Part shown: in pieces, positions 1-8,977 of the stretch
Layout: the number at the start of each line of letters is the position of its first letter
How positions within the stretch are numbered: position 1 is the first letter of the stretch
Origin: LH-M37 sp032251315
Lineage (GTDB): Bacteria > Pseudomonadota > Gammaproteobacteria > SZUA-229
Assembly: GCA_032251315.1 (NCBI GenBank)
Contig: JAVVEE010000001.1
Location: forward strand, 88,577 to 152,576
DNA: 64,000 nt
Reading direction: 5' to 3'
Notes under the pieces: generated by a model
What the model saw: the letters and a program-made list of their open reading frames with translations, nothing else
Told to the model about the DNA's origin: nothing
The model's database searches: none
Made by a program: the position numbers and the translations under genes

Positions 1-846
1 AATCTGGGCAGCTGCAAGGGCTCCAGCGGCCCCAACACCAAAATACCCGGCACCGACAAATACTGGGGTCCGGATTTCCCCATCGTCACCGTCCGGGACT
101 GGGTCAACAGCCAGCACCGGGTGATGCAGGCGCTCCACATCAGCCACTGGTGCGCGGTCATCGGCGGCAGTCTGGGCGGCATGCAGGTGATGCAATGGTC
201 GATTGACTATCCCGACCTCATCCACTACGCGCTGGTGATCGCCGCCGCCTCCAAGCTGTCTGCCCAGAACATCGCCTTCAACGAAGTCGCCCGCCAGTCC
301 ATCATGTCCGACCCGGATTTTCACAACGGCCACTATCTGGAAAATAACAGCGTGCCGCGCCGGGGACTGATGCTGGCCAGAATGCTGGGGCACATTACCT
401 ATCTTTCGGATGATTCGATGCGCGAGAAATTCGGCCGGGAATTGCGCGAAGGCAAACTCAGCTTCGGCTTCGATGTGGATTTTCAGGTGGAGAGTTATTT
501 GCGCTATCAGGGCACCTCATTCGTGGATCGGTTTGATGCCAATACCTATCTGCTGATGACCAAGGCGCTGGACTATTTCGACCCGGCCAGCGAACACGGT
601 CACGACCTGGCGGCGACCCTCAGCAGGGCCACGGCGAAATTCCTGGTGATCTCCTTCACCTCAGACTGGCGCTTCGCCCCCGAACGCTCACAGGAAATTG
701 TCAGGGCGCTGCTCGATGCCCGCAAGCAGGTCAGTTATGTCGAGATCACGGCGCACCATGGCCACGACGCCTTTCTGATTCCTATTCCCCATTACATGAA
801 CATATTTCACAGCTACATGAAAAGCATCCGCGAGGCTATTCAATAA
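1..846 (+). CDS. metX: Homoserine O-acyltransferase MetX, 5'-truncated by window start
   Basis: Transfers an acyl group (acetyl or succinyl; the sequence does not settle which) from CoA to the hydroxyl of homoserine, the committing step of methionine synthesis in the cytoplasm. The reading frame is open from base 1, so only the C-terminal 281 residues are present. Visible alpha/beta-hydrolase marks are the oxyanion-region motif NLGSCKGSSGP at the very start, the nucleophile elbow GGSLGGMQ, the catalytic Asp in FTSDWRFAP and the catalytic His in HHGHDAFL. The stop codon overlaps the start of metW by one base, the usual metX-metW coupling in proteobacteria. Confidence 0.95.
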   Translation, partial: NLGSCKGSSGPNTKIPGTDKYWGPDFPIVTVRDWVNSQHRVMQALHISHWCAVIGGSLGGMQVMQWSIDYPDLIHYALVIAAASKLSAQNIAFNEVARQSIMSDPDFHNGHYLENNSVPRRGLMLARMLGHITYLSDDSMREKFGRELREGKLSFGFDVDFQVESYLRYQGTSFVDRFDANTYLLMTKALDYFDPASEHGHDLAATLSRATAKFLVISFTSDWRFAPERSQEIVRALLDARKQVSYVEITAHHGHDAFLIPIPHYMNIFHSYMKSIREAIQ

Positions 847-1451
847 TGCGCGCCGACCTTGCCATCATTGCCGAATGGATCAAACCCGGCGCATCGATCC
901 TGGATCTGGGCTGCGGCGACGGCACCCTGCTGAAATACCTGCGCGACCATCAGCAGGTGCACGGCATCGGCCTGGAAATTGATGAGCGCAACATAGAAAT
1001 CTGCCTCAGCAATAATCTGAACATCATTCAATCCGACCTGAACAACGGCCTGCAAGACTATTTCTCGGACAACAGTTTCGACTACGTCATCATGAGCCAG
1101 ACCCTGCAGGCCACCGTCCACCCGGAAAAACTCATCGAAGAGATGCTGCGTGTGGGCAGGGAGGGCATCGTCACCTTCCCCAACATGGCGCACTGGAGGG
1201 GACGCATGCAACTGGCGCTGGGCGGTCACATGCCGGTCACCAAAAGCCTGCCCAATCGCTGGTATGACACCCCCAATATTCATCTGTGTACAGTGCAGGA
1301 TTTTGAAATTTTATGCCGCGAACGAGGCATAAAAATCCTGGAGCGGACTTTTGTCGACCATACCCGCAGTCGCAGCTCGCTGCTGATGAAACTATTTCCG
1401 AACTTATTCAGTGAAATAGCACTCTATCGTTTCTGCAACAGCCACAGATGA
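846..1451 (+). CDS. metW: Methionine biosynthesis protein MetW
   Basis: Class I SAM-binding-fold protein that in proteobacteria accompanies MetX and is needed for homoserine acylation or methionine synthesis; its exact reaction is not established. The 201-residue product has the motif I glycine loop ILDLGCGDGTLL near residue 20, the family signature FPNMAHWRGR in the middle and NRWYDTPNIHLCTVQDFE towards the C-terminus, which is diagnostic for MetW rather than a general methyltransferase. The ATG overlaps the metX stop by one base (TAATG), implying translational coupling. Length is normal for the family. Confidence 0.95.
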   Translation: MRADLAIIAEWIKPGASILDLGCGDGTLLKYLRDHQQVHGIGLEIDERNIEICLSNNLNIIQSDLNNGLQDYFSDNSFDYVIMSQTLQATVHPEKLIEEMLRVGREGIVTFPNMAHWRGRMQLALGGHMPVTKSLPNRWYDTPNIHLCTVQDFEILCRERGIKILERTFVDHTRSRSSLLMKLFPNLFSEIALYRFCNSHR

Positions 1452-1539
1452 TAACTCTGTCAGCGCCCGATATACTGCGTTTTCGCTATCATCCTGTTAA
1501 GATTGCTGCCTAAATGAACAGTCCATTAAGCAATACTCC

Positions 1540-2448
1540 ATGACCCGAACTTTTAACCAGTTATTCACTCACAGCGAGCAGTTGCAACCGCTGTTAAAAC
1601 GCCTGCCCGTGGTGATCAATTTCCTGCTGATTATCGCCTGCGCGCAGCTGCTCTCGCAGGGCATCTGGATGCTGCTGGCTGAACCTGAATCTGAATTTTT
1701 CGCTGCCACCCCCTCGGCGAATTCGGGCACAGACAAAAACGCTGACAATGCCCAAAAATCACAGCAGCAGGCTTTCCGCAGCCTGACCAGCGCTCATCTG
1801 TTCGGTGTTGCCCAAAATCAAGGCCCCCAGATGAGCGCTGAAAAAGCCCCCGATACAAAACTCAATCTGGTTTTGAGAGGCATCCTCACTGCAGGTGAAA
1901 CGCAAATGGCCAGCGCCATTATCGCGCGGGGCGCCAACGGTCAGGAAGAGATCTACGGCATCGACGATAAAATGCCGGGGGGTATAACGCTCAGAGAGAT
2001 CCACGCCCAACACGTCATTATCGAACGCCAGGGCCAGCTAGAAACCCTGCGCATGGAGAAAGACGAGGGTGATGACCTGATCTCCGCCCCAGTGGGCAGA
2101 CCGCAGTCGTCCACTTCAACCATGTCCGCACTTGCCTCACAAAAAATAAAAAACATTCGCCGTGAACTGATCAGTAACCCGACCTCGTTCAGCAAGTACG
2201 CCCTGCCGGTCGTGGTCAGGGAAAATGGCGTACAGGTGGGCTATCGACTGCAACCCCAGCAAAACAGTGACCTGCTCAGGCAGGCGGGACTTGAAGCCTC
2301 CGATGTGATTACTTCGGTCAATGGCGTCAGCCTCAACGACATGAACAACAGCATTAGTGCCTTGAGAGAGCTGAGCTCAGCCAGCCAGGTCAACATTATC
2401 GTGAAACGTAATGGCGTCGAGATTCCCCTTAATATTCAGCTACAATAA
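1540..2448 (+). CDS. gspC: Type II secretion system inner-membrane protein GspC
   Basis: Bitopic inner-membrane protein linking the GspL/M/F platform to the GspD secretin across the periplasm. The 302-residue product has a short cytoplasmic N-terminus, one transmembrane segment around residues 24-47, a periplasmic homology region around residues 85-170 (LNLVLRGILTAGETQMASAI) and a C-terminal PDZ-like domain (about 205-300, with GLEASDVITSVNGVSL). It is the first gene of the gsp run and follows an 88-bp non-coding stretch after metW, where the operon promoter should lie, although I see no convincing -35/-10 pair. The DNA continues into gspD after 37 bp. Confidence 0.95.
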   Translation: MTRTFNQLFTHSEQLQPLLKRLPVVINFLLIIACAQLLSQGIWMLLAEPESEFFAATPSANSGTDKNADNAQKSQQQAFRSLTSAHLFGVAQNQGPQMSAEKAPDTKLNLVLRGILTAGETQMASAIIARGANGQEEIYGIDDKMPGGITLREIHAQHVIIERQGQLETLRMEKDEGDDLISAPVGRPQSSTSTMSALASQKIKNIRRELISNPTSFSKYALPVVVRENGVQVGYRLQPQQNSDLLRQAGLEASDVITSVNGVSLNDMNNSISALRELSSASQVNIIVKRNGVEIPLNIQLQ

Positions 2449-2485
2449 ACATTTTGGATACACAAAAAGCAACAGGATTCTATGC

Positions 2486-4534
2486 ATGACCCGTTTAAGA
2501 ATTAGCTCCGCCAGAGCACGACTGCCCGGCATCACCAGCAGCTTTATTTTATTGCTGCTGTTCAGCTTTTCGGCAATGGCGAATGAGATCACGCTCAACC
2601 TTAAAGATGCCGATATTCGAGCGCTGATCAGCACGGTTTCAAAATTCACCGGCAAGAACTTCATCATCGACCCGCGTATCAAGGCCAAGGTGACGGTGGT
2701 CTCCGCCAACACCATGTCGCCGGATGAGGTCTACGAAGTTTTCCTTTCGGTGCTGCAGGTACACGGTTTCGCCGCCGTGCCGACTGGCTCGGTGATAAAA
2801 ATCATTCCCGAGGTCAATGCCAAGCAGAGCGCCGTCCCCCTGTCAGTCAATGGCAAACAGCTTGCCGATGACGAGCTGATCACCAAACTGATCCGCATGG
2901 ATCATGTACCGGCGGCGCAACTGGTACCCATCCTGAGACCCCTGGTGCCGCAGCAGGGCCATCTGGCGGCTTATGCGCCCACCAACAGCCTGATCATTAC
3001 CGACCGCGCCGGTAACATCGAGCGTCTGATGCAAATCATCGAGGGCGTTGATCGACCGGACACTGATGAGCTGGAAATCATTCCGCTCAAACATGCTTCG
3101 GCGACTGAGCTGGTGCGCATCGTCAACTCTCTGTACCAGACCAGCGGAGCCAAAAATGAGGCCAGTAAAATAAATATGGCCGCTGACGAGCGCACCAACA
3201 GCGTATTAATGTCGGGAGATCCCGCTGCGCGACTCAAGGCCCGTGCCACCATTGTTCAGCTGGATACCGCGCTGGAAACAGGTGGCGGCAATACCCACGT
3301 CATCTATCTCAAATATGCCGAGGCGGAAAATATGGTGCAGATCCTCACCGGCATTCAGAACGCGACATCTCAGTCACCGGGGACCAGAGGTTCGACGCCG
3401 GCGAGGGCTCCGGCAGCTGCCGCGAACGGTTCAACCGGCGTCTTTTCCCAGCTGGCGGATATTCAGGCCGATAATGATACCAATGCGCTGATCATTACCG
3501 CCGACCCCAACACCCTGAAAAGCCTGAAGTCGGTTATCCGCCAGCTCGATATCCGCCGCGCTCAGGTGCTGATTGAAGCCATCATCGCCGAGATTACCGC
3601 CGGCAAAAGCCGCGAACTGGGCGTCGGCATGGCAGTCGACGGCTCACCCTCTGACGATGATAATGTCCCGGTGGGCATGAGCAATTTCGGCGGCCTGGGT
3701 AATATTCTCGCCGCCGCCAGCGGTCTGACCACGGACCCCAGCTCTTTGCTGAGTCCCGGACTCACCCTCGGTGCCGGCAAGACCAGCAGCTCCGGCACCC
3801 GCTATGCGCTGCTGCTGCGGGCGCTGGCGACCGATGATTCCAGCAATATTCTCTCCACCCCCAGCATCGTCACACTGGATAACGAAGAGGCCGAGATCAT
3901 TGTGGGTGAAAATGTACCTTTCGTTACCGGCCAGTTCACCAACACCGGCAGCAGCGATCCCAGCAACCCCTTCCAGACCATCGAGCGCCAGGATGTCGGC
4001 CTGACCCTGAGAGTCACGCCCCAGGTCAATGAGGGCGATACCATCAAGCTGGATCTGGAACAGGAGACCTCCAGCGTGATTCCCGGCAGTGAGGTCTCCG
4101 GCATTACCACCCGTAAACGTTCAATCAAAACCAGTGTGCTGGTGGATGATGGCGGTATTCTGGTTCTGGGCGGCCTGATTCAGGAGACCATCAGCGAAGG
4201 CGAGAGCAAAGTTCCTCTGCTTGGTGATATCCCCCTGCTGGGCGCGCTGTTCAGATCCACCTCCAGCAACAAGAGCAAACAGAACCTGATGGTTTTCCTA
4301 CGCCCCAGCATTCTGCGCGATGATGCCGATGCGGCCTTTATCACCAATGAAAAATACAATTACCTGCGCAGCCTGCAACTTCAGCCTGAAAAAGGCATAG
4401 CGGATGATGACACTCCGCTGCTGGAGCCCCTGAAGCCGGCGACGATTGATAAAGGCGAAGCCAAAAACCGACAAGAGGACCCCGTCAAAAACCAAAATGA
4501 TTTTGAATGGGATGATGATGACCAATATTTCTGA
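2486..4534 (+). CDS. gspD: Type II secretion system secretin GspD
   Basis: Outer-membrane secretin that forms the multimeric exit channel. I place the start at the ATG at 2486 (682 residues) rather than an in-frame ATG upstream inside gspC: it has an AGGA eight bases ahead and yields a proper signal peptide (ITSSFILLLLFSFSAMANE). After cleavage come the N0 domain (ITLNLKDADIRALISTVSKFT), N1-N3 domains (KLIRMDHVPAAQLVPILRPL, IIPLKHASATELVRIVNSLY, VIYLKYAEAENMVQIL) and the secretin core with VPLLGDIPLLGALFR near residue 580. An acidic tail ends in DDDDQYF. A Gly/Ala-rich insertion in the N3 loop (SPGTRGSTPARAPAAAANGS) is normal for the family. Confidence 0.95.
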   Translation: MTRLRISSARARLPGITSSFILLLLFSFSAMANEITLNLKDADIRALISTVSKFTGKNFIIDPRIKAKVTVVSANTMSPDEVYEVFLSVLQVHGFAAVPTGSVIKIIPEVNAKQSAVPLSVNGKQLADDELITKLIRMDHVPAAQLVPILRPLVPQQGHLAAYAPTNSLIITDRAGNIERLMQIIEGVDRPDTDELEIIPLKHASATELVRIVNSLYQTSGAKNEASKINMAADERTNSVLMSGDPAARLKARATIVQLDTALETGGGNTHVIYLKYAEAENMVQILTGIQNATSQSPGTRGSTPARAPAAAANGSTGVFSQLADIQADNDTNALIITADPNTLKSLKSVIRQLDIRRAQVLIEAIIAEITAGKSRELGVGMAVDGSPSDDDNVPVGMSNFGGLGNILAAASGLTTDPSSLLSPGLTLGAGKTSSSGTRYALLLRALATDDSSNILSTPSIVTLDNEEAEIIVGENVPFVTGQFTNTGSSDPSNPFQTIERQDVGLTLRVTPQVNEGDTIKLDLEQETSSVIPGSEVSGITTRKRSIKTSVLVDDGGILVLGGLIQETISEGESKVPLLGDIPLLGALFRSTSSNKSKQNLMVFLRPSILRDDADAAFITNEKYNYLRSLQLQPEKGIADDDTPLLEPLKPATIDKGEAKNRQEDPVKNQNDFEWDDDDQYF

Positions 4535-6029
4535 AGCCGCTGAAATCTCCCATGAGGTCTTAACGCCGCAACGGCTGCCTTATGCCTTCGCCAAGCGCCA
4601 CGGTGTGTTGATCGGCCAGATAACCGATGATCAGGTTCAGATTCTGCATCGCGAGGATTTCAGCCCGCTGATTCTGGCCGAAGTCAAACGCGCCACCGGC
4701 CGTAAGCTCAATCTGGCGCCGGCCTCCAACGAACAGTTCGCCGCGCTGCTGGCCCAGACTTACGAGCAGGGCAGCGATCAGGCCATGGCCATGATGCAGG
4801 GCGTGGGTGATGAGCTCAACCTCGATGAGCTGGCCGGTTCACTGGAGCCGGAAGATCTGATGGAAGCGGATGATGATGCGCCCATTATTCGCCTGATCAA
4901 TGCCCTGCTCACCGAAGCCATCAAGATCGATGCCTCAGATATTCATATTGAACCCTTTGAAAGCAAAATGCGCATACGCTTTCGCGTCGATGGTCTGCTG
5001 CGCGAGATACTGCAACCGCCCAGCAACATTGCACCGCTGGTGATTTCGCGCATCAAGGTCATGGCGAAAATGGATATCGCTGAAAAACGCCTGCCCCAGG
5101 ATGGCCGCATCTCTCTGCGGGTTGCCGGGCGCTCGGTCGATGTCCGCGTCTCCACCCTGCCCTCGGGCTACGGCGAGCGGGTGGTGATGCGTCTGCTCGA
5201 CAAACAGGCCGGGCGTATGGATCTGGAACAGCTGGGCATGGCCGAAGCCACCCGCGACACTTTCGACCAGCTATTACACAAGCCGCACGGCATTATTCTG
5301 GTCACCGGCCCGACCGGTTCGGGTAAAACCACCACGCTGTACGCCGGGCTGACCCGTCTCAACGTCAAGTCGCGCAACATTCTCACTGTCGAAGACCCTA
5401 TTGAGTATTACATCTACGGCATCGGCCAGACCCAGGTCAACACCAAGGTCGACATGAGTTTTGCACGCGGCCTGCGCTCTATTCTGCGGCAGGATCCTGA
5501 CGTGGTCATGATCGGTGAAATTCGCGACCTCGAAACCGCTTCGATTGCCGTGCAGGCCAGTCTGACCGGCCATCTGGTGATGTCCACGCTGCATACCAAC
5601 ACTGCCATCGGCGCCATCACCCGCCTGCGCGACATGGGTGTCGAACCTTTCCTGCTGGCTTCCAGTCTGGTGGGCGTGCTGGCACAACGGCTGGTGCGCA
5701 ACCTCTGCCCCAACTGCCGAAAACCCCATGTTGCCAGCGACTCCGAGCGCCAGTGGCTGGGCATGAAAGCCGATGATATCACTCATATCTATACCGCCGA
5801 GGGCTGTGAAGCCTGCAACTATCAGGGCTATGCAGGCCGTAGCGGCCTGTATGAACTGGTCCCCATTGACGACACCCTGCTGGCTATGATTCACGACGGT
5901 GCCAGTGAACACGACATGGAAAAATATGCCCGCACCAAATCGCCCAGCCTGCGCCAGGACGGGCGACGCATGATCCTGAAGGGCATCACCTCGCTGGAAG
6001 AGGTTATCCGGGTGAGTCGTGAAGATTAA
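4518..6029 (+). CDS. gspE: Type II secretion system ATPase GspE
   Basis: Cytoplasmic hexameric ATPase that powers pseudopilus assembly through GspF and GspL. From the ATG at 4518 (503 residues, the usual length) it has the N-terminal GspL-binding region, then the core ATPase with Walker A GPTGSGKTTTLYAGL, the Asp box ILTVEDPIEYY, Walker B DPDVVMIGEIRD and the His box LTGHLVMSTLHTN. The zinc-binding tetracysteine element is intact (LCPNCRKP and GCEACNYQGYAGR). The start overlaps the end of gspD by 17 bp; ATGs at 4512 and 4515 are equally possible in frame, and no strong ribosome-binding site separates them. Confidence 0.95.
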   Translation: MTNISEAAEISHEVLTPQRLPYAFAKRHGVLIGQITDDQVQILHREDFSPLILAEVKRATGRKLNLAPASNEQFAALLAQTYEQGSDQAMAMMQGVGDELNLDELAGSLEPEDLMEADDDAPIIRLINALLTEAIKIDASDIHIEPFESKMRIRFRVDGLLREILQPPSNIAPLVISRIKVMAKMDIAEKRLPQDGRISLRVAGRSVDVRVSTLPSGYGERVVMRLLDKQAGRMDLEQLGMAEATRDTFDQLLHKPHGIILVTGPTGSGKTTTLYAGLTRLNVKSRNILTVEDPIEYYIYGIGQTQVNTKVDMSFARGLRSILRQDPDVVMIGEIRDLETASIAVQASLTGHLVMSTLHTNTAIGAITRLRDMGVEPFLLASSLVGVLAQRLVRNLCPNCRKPHVASDSERQWLGMKADDITHIYTAEGCEACNYQGYAGRSGLYELVPIDDTLLAMIHDGASEHDMEKYARTKSPSLRQDGRRMILKGITSLEEVIRVSRED

Positions 6030-6046
6030 TTCTGTGCGAGTAGATT

Positions 6047-7282
6047 ATGGCCGCCTTTGAATATATAGCGCTGGATAGCAGAGGCAGGGAGAAAAGGGGT
6101 GTCATCGAAGCCGACACCGCCCGGCAGGCACGCCAGCTTCTGCGCGATCAGGACCTGACGCCACTGCAGATGGAAAACACCAAGGCATCGGAAAAGAAAT
6201 CGAGCAAGACAGCTTCGTCACTGCATCAAATCAAGCTTTTTCAGCGCGGCATCAACTCCACCGAGCTGGCCCTGCTCACCCGGCAACTGGCCACGCTGAT
6301 ACAGGCGGCCCTGCCGTTGGAAGAATCGCTCTCGGCGGTGGCCAACCAGTCCGATAAACCGCGCATCAAAAGCATGATGTACGCGATTCGCTCGAAGGTG
6401 CTGGAAGGCCATACCCTGGCCGCCGGACTGGCCGATTTCCCCAAGGTTTTCTCGCCCCTGTTCTGCGCCACCATCGATGCCGGCGAGAAATCCGGCCACC
6501 TCGATACCGTGCTGGAGCGGCTGGCCGACTACACCGAAACCCGGCAGGAGCTACAGAGCAAAGTCAGTCAGGCCATGATTTATCCCGTCTTTCTCACCGG
6601 CTTCGCCGTACTCATCGTCGGCTTCCTGATGGCCTATGTGGTGCCGCAGGTGGTGGCGGTATTCGAGGACATTGGCGAGGAGCTGCCCGGCCTGACGCTA
6701 GGGCTGATCAGCATCAGTGACTTCGTGGTCAACTTTGGCGTGTATGCTGTTTTCATACTGATAGCGCTGATCATCGGCCTGAAAGTGCTGCTGCAGAAAC
6801 CCCGCTATCAGGAGCGTTATCACCGCCTGTTGCTCAGGCTGCCACTCATACAGAAGCTGGTTCGTGGCCTGAATACCGCCCAGTTCACCCGCACTTTCAG
6901 TATTCTTTCCGGCAGCGGCGTAGCGGTACTGGAGGCGATGAAAATTTCGGCTCAGGTGGTCAGCAATCTGCCCCTGCGCAATGCCATCCTCGATGCCACT
7001 GACCGGGTCCGTGAAGGCAGCGGCATCAGCAAGTCAATGGCCAGCAGCCGGCTGTTCCCCCCTATCACCCTGCAGCTCATTGCCAGCGGTGAAAACAGCG
7101 GCAAGCTGGATGAGATGCTGCACCGCGCCTCCACTCAGCTGGAGCGTGAACAGGTCACCCTGATCGCCTTCATCGTCGGCATCATGGAGCCGCTGATTAT
7201 CAGCGTCATGGGGCTGCTGGTGTTACTGATTGTGCTTGGCATTCTGCTGCCCATTTTTGACCTGAACCAGCTGGTGAAATAA
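6047..7282 (+). CDS. gspF: Type II secretion system inner-membrane platform protein GspF
   Basis: Polytopic platform protein contacting GspE and the growing pseudopilus. The 411-residue product begins AAFEYIALDSRGREKRGVIE and contains two copies of the T2SSF helical domain (about residues 75-195 and 275-400), each followed by hydrophobic segments; a central pair of membrane spans lies at about 175-250 and a C-terminal span at about 375-400. The family signature GEKSGHLDTVLERLADY is at residues 146-162. It starts 17 bp after gspE. Its last 60 bases overlap the 3' end of the oppositely oriented rhombosortase gene. Confidence 0.95.
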   Translation: MAAFEYIALDSRGREKRGVIEADTARQARQLLRDQDLTPLQMENTKASEKKSSKTASSLHQIKLFQRGINSTELALLTRQLATLIQAALPLEESLSAVANQSDKPRIKSMMYAIRSKVLEGHTLAAGLADFPKVFSPLFCATIDAGEKSGHLDTVLERLADYTETRQELQSKVSQAMIYPVFLTGFAVLIVGFLMAYVVPQVVAVFEDIGEELPGLTLGLISISDFVVNFGVYAVFILIALIIGLKVLLQKPRYQERYHRLLLRLPLIQKLVRGLNTAQFTRTFSILSGSGVAVLEAMKISAQVVSNLPLRNAILDATDRVREGSGISKSMASSRLFPPITLQLIASGENSGKLDEMLHRASTQLEREQVTLIAFIVGIMEPLIISVMGLLVLLIVLGILLPIFDLNQLVK

Positions 7283-7858
7283 CCCCAACAGCAGCGCAGA
7301 CACGCCCCCGCCTACGGCGCCATACAGATGCGCATCGGTGACCACGCGACCTGCGGCAAGCTCCTCCGAACCCGGCAGCGCACCGTACATGAGCTCCCAG
7401 AGCAACTTGCCCACCAGCAGAGCCATGAGCGCATAACCACTGGCGGGATAGAAACGTATTTCGCGCACAGTGCCGTAAATGAACAGCCCATGCAGGATAC
7501 CGGAGAGACCGACATAGGTGCTGACCTGCGGATTAAACCAGTACAGGCCGACGCCGACAAACATTGCCGAGACCAGCATCACCAGCAACCAGTGAAAAAC
7601 AGCGCCATAACTGCTGAAAAAAAAGGCCACAATCCCCAGACCGGCCATATTTAATCCCCAGTGCGCCCAGTTCAGATGTACTATGTTGCCGCTCAGCAGC
7701 AGCCAGTAGTGGCCCTGCTTGATCAGCTGTAGATCATAACGCCAGCCGGGTACCTGGCCACTGGCCTGCAAATAGGCGCTCAGCAGCAACACCAGCAACC
7801 ACAGGCCATGGCTCCAGTGCATAGAAAGACGGTTTTGCATAGGCAGTTCGAGACGCAT
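7223..7858 (-). CDS. rrtA: Rhombosortase (rhomboid-family GlyGly-CTERM protease)
   Basis: Predicted intramembrane serine protease of the rhombosortase family, which cleaves GlyGly-CTERM tails of proteins exported by type II secretion. The 211-residue product has about six membrane spans, the conserved HLNWAHWGLNM element (residues 61-71), the nucleophile motif GLSGILHG with Ser119, and the catalytic His177 in DAHLYGAVGG. It lies antisense between gspF and gspG, overlapping the gspF 3' end by 60 bp, and is read divergently from gspG across a short spacer. Identification rests on the motifs plus the T2SS setting; a general rhomboid is the alternative. No GlyGly-CTERM substrate is encoded in this window. 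Confidence 0.85.
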   Translation of the reverse strand: MRLELPMQNRLSMHWSHGLWLLVLLLSAYLQASGQVPGWRYDLQLIKQGHYWLLLSGNIVHLNWAHWGLNMAGLGIVAFFFSSYGAVFHWLLVMLVSAMFVGVGLYWFNPQVSTYVGLSGILHGLFIYGTVREIRFYPASGYALMALLVGKLLWELMYGALPGSEELAAGRVVTDAHLYGAVGGGVSALLLGLFHQLVQVKNGQQNAKHNQ

Positions 7859-7949
7859 TTGTTATCATTCCAACATTTATCAAGTGTGAACTTAAAAAGC
7901 TGGACGAACTCTAACGGGTTGCGTTACAAGTGGCAAAATATTATTCATC

Positions 7950-7954
7950 AGGAG
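7950..7954 (+). promoter_or_regulatory. Ribosome-binding site deciding a TTG start for gspG
   Basis: AGGAG lies eight bases before the TTG at 7963. The alternative in-frame GTG at 7930 has no Shine-Dalgarno-like sequence ahead of it. The TTG start also gives a prepilin leader of 14 residues instead of 25. Confidence 0.65.
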
Positions 7955-7962
7955 TCAAAAGT

Positions 7963-8412
7963 TTGAAATCACAAATCAATATTCTCAAATCATACCAGCA
8001 GGGTTTTACCCTGATAGAACTGATGGTGGTGATTGTCATCCTTGGCATTCTGGCCGGGGTTGTAGTTCCTAAAATCATGGATAATCCGGATAAGGCGCGC
8101 GTCGCCAAGGCCAAACACGATATCTCCGCGCTGGGAAGCGCCCTGGATGTTTACCGTCTGGATAATTATTTCTACCCCACCACCGATCAGGGGCTGGAAG
8201 CACTGGTCAGCCAGCCCAGCGGCAATCCTGAACCGGCCAACTGGAAAGCCGGCGGCTACATTAAGAAGCTGAACAAAGATCCCTGGGGCAACGATTACCT
8301 GTACCTGAGTCCGGGGCAACACGGTGAGCTCGATATTTATTCACTGGGCGCCGATGGTGCACCTGGCGGTGAAGGCGTATCCGCCGATATCGGTTCATGG
8401 GAAATTGAATAA
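7963..8412 (+). CDS. gspG: Type II secretion system major pseudopilin GspG
   Basis: Major subunit of the periplasmic pseudopilus piston. The class III prepilin signal is QQG^FTLIELMVVIVILGIL, with the invariant Glu at +5 of the mature protein, followed by LAGVVVPKIMDNPDKARVAKAK and the conserved C-terminal region DPWGNDYLYLSPG and DIYSLGADGAPGGEG (calcium-binding loop). From the TTG at 7963 the precursor is 149 residues. The GTG at 7930 would add 11 residues. It resumes the plus-strand gsp order after the rhombosortase, so it needs its own promoter or read-through from gspF. Confidence 0.93.
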   Translation: MKSQINILKSYQQGFTLIELMVVIVILGILAGVVVPKIMDNPDKARVAKAKHDISALGSALDVYRLDNYFYPTTDQGLEALVSQPSGNPEPANWKAGGYIKKLNKDPWGNDYLYLSPGQHGELDIYSLGADGAPGGEGVSADIGSWEIE

Positions 8413-8977
8413 CCCAAAACTCAATTCACGTGTTTGCAATGAAGGTTCGAGCAGGGTAAATGGATTTACCCTGCTCGAACTGATGATTGTTCTGGTCATT
8501 GTTTCGATCCTTTTCACCTTTGTCTCATTCACCATTCGCGGCCATTCCCCCGAAGAGTCAATGGCGGAAGAGGCGCGTCGACTTGATCGCCTGGTACAAC
8601 TGGTGCTGGAAGAGGCGGTGCTGAAAAACACCGAATACGGGCTTGAATTCAAACGCCACAGTTACCGCTTTCTGAGCTACGAAGACGAGCAGTGGCGCGC
8701 TGTTAGCGGCGACCGCCTGCTGCGCGAACGGCAGCTGCCCAACGAGATGGAGATCGAACTGGCCATCGAGCAACTGGATGTCGTCATCGGGGAGCCCTCT
8801 GAACAAAATGACAGCGAGCGCACAGAGGAGGAGCTCAAACCCCAGGTCTTCCTGCTCTCCAGCGAAGAGATTACGCCTGAATTCACCGTCTATTTCAGCA
8901 TTCGCGGCATCGCCACCGGTTATCAGGTCAGCGGCAGCATCGACGGCAAACACGAGGCCAGGCAGAGTGATTTTTAA
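8405..8977 (+). CDS. gspH: Type II secretion system minor pseudopilin GspH
   Basis: Minor pseudopilin near the pseudopilus tip. The N-methylation motif is RVNG^FTLLELMIVLVIVSIL, followed by a polar head (about 130 residues) ending in the beta-rich segment FTVYFSIRGIATGYQVSGSI. I choose the TTG at 8405, overlapping the gspG stop, because it gives a leader of 19 residues; a GTG at 8324 and an ATG at 8354 lie well inside gspG and would give implausibly long leaders. There is no good ribosome-binding site, so expression is probably coupled to gspG. The start remains uncertain. Confidence 0.88.
   Translation: MNNPKLNSRVCNEGSSRVNGFTLLELMIVLVIVSILFTFVSFTIRGHSPEESMAEEARRLDRLVQLVLEEAVLKNTEYGLEFKRHSYRFLSYEDEQWRAVSGDRLLRERQLPNEMEIELAIEQLDVVIGEPSEQNDSERTEEELKPQVFLLSSEEITPEFTVYFSIRGIATGYQVSGSIDGKHEARQSDF

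Noticed and set aside
1452..1539. Promoter for the gsp operon
   Set aside because: TATACT (about 1472) and TATCAT are -10-like but no spaced -35 is seen, so I do not list it.
5274..5912. 212-residue frame antisense to gspE
   Set aside because: Fully inside gspE on the other strand; a codon-bias shadow.
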